This document shows, one piece after another, positions 1-4,705 of a stretch of 6,934 bases of DNA. Under the pieces are notes generated by a model, which was not told the DNA's origin, did no database searches, and saw nothing but the letters and a program-made list of their open reading frames with translations. How positions within the stretch are numbered: position 1 is the first letter of the stretch; each line of letters starts with the position of its first letter. The DNA is from Rhodocyclaceae bacterium (GTDB lineage Bacteria; Pseudomonadota; Gammaproteobacteria; Burkholderiales; Rhodocyclaceae), in the NCBI GenBank assembly GCA_013821865.1, contig PNJM01000142.1, positions 1 through 6,934 of the forward strand, given 5' to 3'. Both the position numbers and the translations under genes were made by a program.

Positions 1-350
1 CGCGCATCGCCGCGCTGTTCCGCCGCGTCGACGTGCTGGCGGAGCCGCAAGGTGGCGAAGACGTTGTTGCGCGCGGCCCGCTCAAGCTCGATGCGAAGCG
101 GCTGACGGCGACCTGGGGCGACCAGCCGGTGGATCTCACGCTGACCGAGTTCTGGATGGTGCACACGCTGGCGAAATTCCCCGGCCACGTGAAGGACCGC
201 GACCAGCTCATGCATGATGCGAAGCTGGTGGTGGATGAGGGCACCATCACTTCCCACATCAAGCGCATCCGCAGGAAGTTCCAGGCCGTCGACCCGTCGT
301 TCGATCAGATCGATACCGTCTACGGCATGGGTTATCGCTGGCGGGCGTGA
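1..350 (+). CDS. OmpR/PhoB-type response regulator, C-terminal DNA-binding part (5' end outside window)
   Basis: The frame is open from the left edge (first whole codon at 3) to TGA at 348-350, so about 115 C-terminal residues are visible. They form a winged-helix DNA-binding domain: a first strand region around KLDAKRLTA, a positioning helix from about 135 (LTLTEFWMV), a recognition helix at 243-281 (TITSHIKRIRRKF), and the wing at 318-341 (VYGMGYRW), a hallmark of OmpR/PhoB regulators. The receiver domain with the phospho-accepting Asp must lie upstream of the window. An internal GTG at 33 is not a credible start because it would cut off the linker and the whole receiver. The partner kinase follows directly, with a possible 4-base stop/start overlap (GTGA), so the two are probably translationally coupled. 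The wording TEFWMVHxLAK...GHVK and TITSHIKRIRRKF resembles, from memory, the regulators associated with proteobacterial dedicated sortase systems (PdsR type). Target genes cannot be told from the sequence. Confidence 0.93.
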   Translation, partial: RIAALFRRVDVLAEPQGGEDVVARGPLKLDAKRLTATWGDQPVDLTLTEFWMVHTLAKFPGHVKDRDQLMHDAKLVVDEGTITSHIKRIRRKFQAVDPSFDQIDTVYGMGYRWRA

Positions 351-352
351 AA

Positions 353-2005
353 ATGAAGCTTCCCTTTACGCTGAGCCTGCGCGCCAAGCTGGCGCTGGTG
401 GCCCTCTCGCTGCTGGCCCTGCCTTGGGTGGGCTACCGCTACGTGCAGGAGATGGAGCGCTTCCTGCTGGAGGGGCAGAAGCAGGCGCTCGTCGCCACGG
501 CGCGCGCGGTGGCCACCGCGCTGCACGAGCGGCCGCAGCTGATGGGCTTGGCGTCGCCGGCGGAAAATCCCGCGCACAAGACGATCGAGGCCAATCTGCA
601 GCAGGCTGCCGGGCAGGCGGACAAGTCCGGGCAGCCCGTCGTGATCGAAGAGATCGGCCGCGAGTCGGCGATGTCCGGGCAGCAATCGGTGGCCGAGATC
701 AATGCCATCCTGCGCGGACTGGAGCGGAGCACCGCGCGCATCTGGGTGGTGAACCGGGAACTGAAGCTCCTCGCGCTGGCCGGCAGCCTCAAGTCGCAGG
801 CAGTCGAAGAGGGCGAACAGAACGCCGTCGCCCGCGGCTGGCATGCGCTGCTGGCGAACATCATTTCCGGTCCGGCCGAGGATTTCGACGACGCCATCGA
901 CGAGGACGTAATCGCCACCGGGCGCGAGATGACGCGGGCGCTGCTCGGCGCGCCGGCTTCCCGCGTGCGCAAGACGGCCGACGGCCGCGCCGTGATCGTC
1001 TCGGCGGCGCATCCCATCTGGAGCCGCGACAACGTCGTCGGCGCCGTCGTGGTCGAGGAGACCACCAACTCGATTCTCTCGGTGCGCAGCCAGGCGCTGG
1101 AGCGGCTGGTGATCGTCACGCTCACCGTTTTCGCGCTGGCAGCGGCCGTCCTGCTCGGCTTCGCCACGCGCCTGTCCAGCCGCATCCGGCGCCTGCGCGA
1201 CGAGGCGGAGAGCGCGGTGGACGCCCGCGGCCGGCTGACGCGGCTTGCCTCGGGCTCGGGGGCGGGCGATGAAATCGGTGATCTCTCGCGCAGCTTCTCC
1301 ACCGTGCTGGAAAAGCTCTCGCAGCACCACGCCTATCTCGAAAGCCTGGCCGGCCGGCTGTCGCACGAACTGCGCACGCCGATCGCCGTGGTGCGCAGTT
1401 CGCTGGAGAACCTGCGCATGCAGGAGATGACCGATGCGCAACGCGTCTATCTCGATCGCGCCGAGGAAGGCCTGGCGCGGCTGACGAAGATCTTCGCCCG
1501 CATGAGCGAAGCCACCCGGCTGGAACAGGGCCTGCGCTCGGAGCGGCGGGAGCGATTCGATCTGGCCGCGCTGGTCGGAGAATGCGTGGGCGGCTACAAG
1601 CTGGCCTACTCGCAACAGGCATTCGAGTTGAAGCTCCCGGCCCAGCCGCCGACCCTCATCGGCTCCCCCGACATGGTGGCGCAAATGCTCGACAAGCTGG
1701 TCGCCAATGCAGCCGATTTCTCCCGCCCCGGCGAACCGATCCGCATCGAACTGGAAGCGGCCGGCGGCCTGGCGCAGCTCCGCATTGCCAACAAGGGGCC
1801 GGCGCTGCCGCCGGAAATCCACGGCCGGCTCTTCGAATCGATGATTTCCTTGCGGCCCGAGCGCGCCGGCGCCGAGCCGCATCTCGGCCTCGGCCTCTAC
1901 ATCGCCAGGCTGATCGCTGAATTCCATGGCGGTTCCATCGCGGCGGCGAACCAGCCGGCTGGGGACGGCGTGATAGTAACCGTGACGCTCCCGATCATTG
2001 CCTGA
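353..2005 (+). CDS. Membrane sensor histidine kinase, partner of the upstream response regulator
   Basis: This is a 550-residue inner-membrane kinase if it starts at ATG 353. A GTG at 347, in frame and overlapping the regulator's stop, would add two residues. I prefer the ATG because a GGCGGG stretch at 340-345 is better placed as a weak ribosome site for it. Residues ~11-31 form one membrane helix and ~252-272 a second. Between them lies a periplasmic region of about 220 residues whose end (VIVSAAHPIW...VVGAVVVEE) looks like the last strands of a PDC/Cache-like sensor; that fold is inference. A HAMP linker with DEIGDL starts at ~306. The H box SHELRTP carries the phospho-accepting His338, and Asn452 marks the N box. 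The G2 box HLGLGLYIARL (~510-520) is intact. The G1 box reads NKGPA (480-484) where DxGxG is usual. LFESMISLR precedes G2. The ligand is unknown. It should phosphorylate the upstream regulator. It resembles PdsS-like kinases but is shorter than the ~700 residues I recall for that family. Confidence 0.93.
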   Translation: MKLPFTLSLRAKLALVALSLLALPWVGYRYVQEMERFLLEGQKQALVATARAVATALHERPQLMGLASPAENPAHKTIEANLQQAAGQADKSGQPVVIEEIGRESAMSGQQSVAEINAILRGLERSTARIWVVNRELKLLALAGSLKSQAVEEGEQNAVARGWHALLANIISGPAEDFDDAIDEDVIATGREMTRALLGAPASRVRKTADGRAVIVSAAHPIWSRDNVVGAVVVEETTNSILSVRSQALERLVIVTLTVFALAAAVLLGFATRLSSRIRRLRDEAESAVDARGRLTRLASGSGAGDEIGDLSRSFSTVLEKLSQHHAYLESLAGRLSHELRTPIAVVRSSLENLRMQEMTDAQRVYLDRAEEGLARLTKIFARMSEATRLEQGLRSERRERFDLAALVGECVGGYKLAYSQQAFELKLPAQPPTLIGSPDMVAQMLDKLVANAADFSRPGEPIRIELEAAGGLAQLRIANKGPALPPEIHGRLFESMISLRPERAGAEPHLGLGLYIARLIAEFHGGSIAAANQPAGDGVIVTVTLPIIA

Positions 2006-2033
2006 CTCGCACCGTCCGGGCGCGGCTGGTAAC

Positions 2034-2045
2034 ATGAATTCGTGA
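2034..2045 (+). other. Three-codon mini-ORF overlapping the glpD start
   Basis: ATG-AAT-TCG-TGA lies just before glpD, and its TGA (2043-2045) overlaps the GTG start of glpD (2042-2044). No clear Shine-Dalgarno stands before either start. The arrangement would permit stop-start re-initiation, but a four-codon open stretch can easily arise by chance. The whole kinase-glpD gap is only 36 bases (2006-2041), too short to hold an obvious promoter of its own. glpD is therefore either cotranscribed with the kinase or read from a promoter inside the kinase gene. Confidence 0.2.
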
Positions 2046-3565
2046 TATCCACGCCCGATTCGACCTTCGATCTCCTCATCGTGGGTGCCGGCATCAACGG
2101 CGCCGGCATAGCGCGAGACGCCGCCGGGCGCGGGCTGAAGGTGCTGCTCGTCGACCAGGGCGACATCGGCGGCGCCACCTCCTCGGCTTCCACCAAGCTC
2201 ATCCATGGCGGCCTGCGCTATCTGGAGCATTACGCCTTCGGCCTGGTGCGGGAGGCGCTCTCGGAGCGGGAGATCCTGCTCGCCAATGCGCCGCATCTGG
2301 CGCGCGAACAACGCTTCATCATTCCCCATCAGGCGGCGATGCGGCCGGCCTGGATGATTCGTCTCGGCCTCGCGCTCTATGATCGTCTCGCCCGCGGTTC
2401 CAGCCTGGCGCGGGCCGAGGCCCTCGACTTTCGCGGCACCCCATACGGCTTCCCGCTCAAGCCGGAGTACGCGCGCGGCTTCGCCTATTCCGATCTGGTT
2501 ACCGATGATGCGCGCCTGACGCTGCTCAACGTTGTCTCCGCGGCGCAACTCGGTGCGAAAGTCCTGACGCGCACCCGCCTGGCCGGCGTACGGCGCGAGG
2601 GAGGGTTATGGCGGGCAACGCTGCAGGACGCGAACGGCATGCCGTCCGAATGCACGGCGCGCATCGTCGTCAATGCCGCCGGCCCGTGGGTGGCGGCGGT
2701 GCGGCAGGCGATCGAAGGGCCGGCGGCCGGCGGCTCGCTGCGGCTGGTCAAGGGCAGTCACATCGTCGCGCCGAAGCTGTATCAGGGCGACCACGCCTAC
2801 CTGTTTCAGAATGCCGACGGCCGTGTTGTTTTCGCGATTCCCTACGAAGGCGAGTTCAGCCTGATCGGCACAACGGAAGTACCGCTTGCCGAGCCCGCTG
2901 CGCAGCCCTCCGTCAGTGCCGGAGAAATCGAATATCTTTGCGCAGCGGCCGGCGCTTTCCTCAGGAAGGCCGTCATGCCGTCACAGGTCGTCTGGTCCTT
3001 CGCCGGCATCCGCGCACTCTACGACGACGGCCGCACCGATCCTTCCGCCATCACGCGCGAATACCGCTTCGTCGTCGATGGCGAGGCGGGCGCGGCACCG
3101 CTGCTCTCCGTCTATGGCGGCAAGCTGACCACCTACCGTCGTCTGGCCGAACGGGCGCTGGATCGGCTCAAGCCCTGGCTGCCCGGATTACGGCCGCCGT
3201 GGACCGCGGCCGTCCACCTGCCCGGCGGCGGGCTGGGGCCGCGCGGGCTGCCCGGCCTGCTGCTGGAGTTGTCGCAGCGCCATCCCATGCTGCCGCCCGA
3301 TCTGCTGCACGCCCTGGCGCGCCGCCACGGCACGCTGACGCAGCGCGTGATCGGCGAGGCGCAAACCGAGCATGACCTCGGCGCGCACTTTGGCGCCGGG
3401 CTGTATGCGGCCGAAGTCGATTTCATGCTTGCCCACGAGTGGGCGCGTGAAGCCGACGACATCCTCTGGCGGCGCACAAAGTGCGGCCTGCGCGTGACTG
3501 AAGACGGTCGCCGGCGCCTGGCGGACTACGTTGCGCAAAAAGCGGCGGGCGGAACTGAGAAATGA
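2042..3565 (+). CDS. glpD: Aerobic glycerol-3-phosphate dehydrogenase GlpD
   Basis: This is an FAD-dependent, membrane-associated enzyme that oxidises sn-glycerol-3-phosphate to dihydroxyacetone phosphate and passes electrons to the quinone pool (EC 1.1.5.3). The protein has 507 residues, against about 501 for E. coli GlpD, to which it aligns from end to end. The N-terminal dinucleotide-binding motif is GAGINGAG (15-22). It is followed by the family signature ATSSASTKLIHGGLRYLEH (45-63). Further landmarks are PAWMIRLGLALYDRL, KGSHIVAPKLY, FSLIGTTEV, YGGKLTTYRRLAERAL (~358-373) and the C-terminal DDILWRRTKCGL (~472-483). The start is GTG 2042: an in-frame TAA lies four codons upstream and the FAD motif begins 14 residues in, as expected. 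No good ribosome site precedes it. No glpF, glpK or glpR is adjacent; the gene follows a two-component system instead, which may or may not control it. A strong hairpin begins two bases after the stop codon. The identification is secure; regulation is inferred. Confidence 0.97.
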   Translation: MISTPDSTFDLLIVGAGINGAGIARDAAGRGLKVLLVDQGDIGGATSSASTKLIHGGLRYLEHYAFGLVREALSEREILLANAPHLAREQRFIIPHQAAMRPAWMIRLGLALYDRLARGSSLARAEALDFRGTPYGFPLKPEYARGFAYSDLVTDDARLTLLNVVSAAQLGAKVLTRTRLAGVRREGGLWRATLQDANGMPSECTARIVVNAAGPWVAAVRQAIEGPAAGGSLRLVKGSHIVAPKLYQGDHAYLFQNADGRVVFAIPYEGEFSLIGTTEVPLAEPAAQPSVSAGEIEYLCAAAGAFLRKAVMPSQVVWSFAGIRALYDDGRTDPSAITREYRFVVDGEAGAAPLLSVYGGKLTTYRRLAERALDRLKPWLPGLRPPWTAAVHLPGGGLGPRGLPGLLLELSQRHPMLPPDLLHALARRHGTLTQRVIGEAQTEHDLGAHFGAGLYAAEVDFMLAHEWAREADDILWRRTKCGLRVTEDGRRRLADYVAQKAAGGTEK

Positions 3566-3566
3566 T

Positions 3567-3590
3567 GCGCGGGCCGGACCCGGCCCGCGC
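3567..3590. terminator. Perfect GC-rich hairpin after glpD, possible bidirectional terminator
   Basis: The arms GCGCGGGCCG (3567-3576) and CGGCCCGCGC (3581-3590) are perfectly complementary over 10 bp, with a GACC loop. The hairpin starts two bases after the glpD stop and lies between two convergent genes. On the plus strand it is followed by GGGAAAATCTT, which is not a true U-tract. On the minus strand the flank reads ATCATTTCTC, slightly richer in T. It therefore looks more like a transcript-end-protecting or weak terminator hairpin than a textbook intrinsic terminator. Position and stem strength support a role at the 3' end of glpD mRNA. Confidence 0.55.
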
Positions 3591-3814
3591 GGGAAAATCT
3601 TACAACAAGCCGGGCCATTCTTCGGGGCAAGCAGGCGGGAAGCTTCGGCCATGCGTTCAAGCAAAGCCTTATCTCCGATCTGGCGGCGGTGGGGGCCAAT
3701 GCCATCGGTGTCGAGGCCGAAGTTCATTCTCCAGTGTAACCGCCGTCATGCAAGCCCCCTGCAGTCTCGATGTGCCGAGATAGGACGGTTCGCATTGACT
3801 CTCCCTTCAGCGGT
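3591..3814. other. Intergenic region between convergent glpD and yafJ
   Basis: About 224 bases with no gene I can support. The frame of glpD stays open past its stop to TAA at 3737-3739, and its last part reads like ordinary protein (SFGHAFKQSLISDLAAVGAN and onward), but it has no start codon. It could be chance or the tail of a decayed gene. A minus-strand ATG at 3725-3727 with a purine-rich stretch almost touching it opens a frame that runs antisense into glpD and resembles nothing I know. A weak 5-bp inverted repeat (TCTCG 3765-3769, CGAGA 3776-3780) lies nearer yafJ. No promoter, RNA gene or insertion-sequence end was recognised. Confidence 0.4.
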
Positions 3815-4615
3815 TCACGTCGAGCGGGAGCAGGCAACACCGGTGAACGCCTGCGCAGTGGGGGCGCCGTCGACGAACATCATCAGCGTGCCGGGCGCCA
3901 TCGTGGTCCACGCTTCGTTGTCGGTGAGCGGAGCGGTGGCGACGAGGGCGACACGGTCGTCGGGCGTGGTCACTTCGCTGAAATCCACCGCGAGATCCTG
4001 GTCCTTGAGGTGTGCCACCGCGAACGGCGCCTGGCGCACGATCCAGGCAAGGCGCGTAGCGCAGTGGGCGAACAGACAGTCGCCGTTGGAGAGCAGGTAG
4101 TTGAACTCGCCGTGCGCGGCGATCGCCGCCGTCAGCTCGCGCAGGGCCCCGAACAGCGCTTCGCGCGACGGCGCTTCATGGAAGCGGCTGCGCAGGCTTT
4201 GCAGCAGGAAGCAGAAGGCGCGCTCGCTGTCGGTGCGGCCGACCGGCAGGAAGCTGCCGTCGAGCTGCGGCGCGAAATCCTTCAGGTTGCCGTTGTGGGC
4301 GAAAATCCAGTAGCGCCCCCACAGTTCGCGCATGAAGGGGTGGGTGTTCTCCAGCGCGATCCCGCCCTGCGTCGCCTTGCGAATGTGGGCGATCACGTTC
4401 ATCGAGCGGATGGGGTACTTGCGCACCAGTTCCGCCACCGGCGATTCGATGGTCGCCTTCGAGTCGAGGAAGAGGCGGCAGCCGACGCCCTCGAAGAAGG
4501 CGATGCCCCAGCCGTCGCGATGCACGTCGGTCAGCCCGCCGCGCGTGTGGAAGCCCTCGAACGAGAAGCAGATGTCGGTCGGGGTGTTGCAGTTCATGCC
4601 GAGCAGTTGGCACAT
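3815..4615 (-). CDS. yafJ: Class II glutamine amidotransferase, YafJ type
   Basis: This 266-residue Ntn-type (GATase_2) protein aligns over its whole length with E. coli YafJ (about 255 residues). These domains release ammonia from glutamine using an N-terminal cysteine; YafJ itself has no acceptor domain and its physiological acceptor is not established. The start is fixed by chemistry: ATG at 4615-4613 puts Cys2 directly after Met, so removal of Met exposes the nucleophile. The longer in-frame start at 4678 would add 21 residues and bury it. Family motifs in order: MCQLLGM (1-7), HRDGWGIAF (32-40), HIRKAT (77-82), NTHPF (90-94), HNG (107-109, the Asn-Gly expected in the oxyanion region), TDSE (128-131), and late TTPDDRVALVATAPLT. 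No Shine-Dalgarno is visible; the bases before ATG are GTCTTCCCC. It lies 90 bases downstream of the FAD/Fe-S gene on the same strand and converges with glpD. Cytoplasmic: no signal peptide or membrane helix is seen. Confidence 0.95.
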   Translation of the reverse strand: MCQLLGMNCNTPTDICFSFEGFHTRGGLTDVHRDGWGIAFFEGVGCRLFLDSKATIESPVAELVRKYPIRSMNVIAHIRKATQGGIALENTHPFMRELWGRYWIFAHNGNLKDFAPQLDGSFLPVGRTDSERAFCFLLQSLRSRFHEAPSREALFGALRELTAAIAAHGEFNYLLSNGDCLFAHCATRLAWIVRQAPFAVAHLKDQDLAVDFSEVTTPDDRVALVATAPLTDNEAWTTMAPGTLMMFVDGAPTAQAFTGVACSRST

Positions 4616-4625
4616 GGGGAAGACG

Positions 4626-4700
4626 GTTTCGAGTTCAGAGTTCCGGATTGTCGGCGAACGACCGCCAGTGGTTTTCAACTCTAAACCCGAAACGCGAAAC
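4626..4700. repeat. Inverted pair of degenerate 7-base tandem repeats (GTTTMGA-like)
   Basis: On the plus strand 4626-4646 reads as three 7-base units: GTTTCGA, GTTCAGA, GTTCCGG. On the minus strand 4700 to 4673 reads as four units: GTTTCGC, GTTTCGG, GTTTAGA, GTTGAAA. The two arrays face each other, so 4626-4642 pairs with 4677-4693 at 15 of 17 positions, leaving a 34-base centre (4643-4676) that has a small inner pairing (GGCG/CGCC). The element fills nearly the whole 90-base gap between the FAD/Fe-S gene's stop and the yafJ start and is richer in A/T than the genes around it. As transcribed on the minus strand it could fold into a long imperfect stem, and so could affect termination after the first gene or translation of yafJ. 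It could instead be a small dispersed repeat. Its function is unknown. Confidence 0.6.
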
Positions 4701-4705
4701 TGTCT

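Noticed and set aside
332..2548. A 738-codon open frame on the minus strand across the kinase and the start of glpD
   Set aside because: It is antisense to two clearly conserved proteins, its translation is Arg/Gly/Ala/Gln-rich without any recognisable domain, and long antisense frames are common in GC-rich genomes where the sense codons end in G or C.
3188..3727. A minus-strand frame starting at 3727 with a purine-rich stretch next to its ATG
   Set aside because: The GGAGA is too close to the ATG for normal initiation, most of the frame is antisense to the conserved glpD C-terminus, and the translation resembles no known protein.
3796..3825. TTGACT at 3796-3801 as a plus-strand -35 box
   Set aside because: No -10-like hexamer follows at 16-18 bases, and no plus-strand gene follows.
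4640..4680. A possible minus-strand promoter for yafJ (TTGAAA followed by GACAAT)
   Set aside because: The spacing between the two hexamers is about 20 bases, too long for a standard sigma-70 promoter, and the TTGAAA is part of the heptad repeat.
3770..4684. A 304-codon open frame on the plus strand opposite yafJ
   Set aside because: It mirrors the coding frame of a secure YafJ homologue, is low-complexity and rich in Arg, Ala, Glu and Val, and matches no family.
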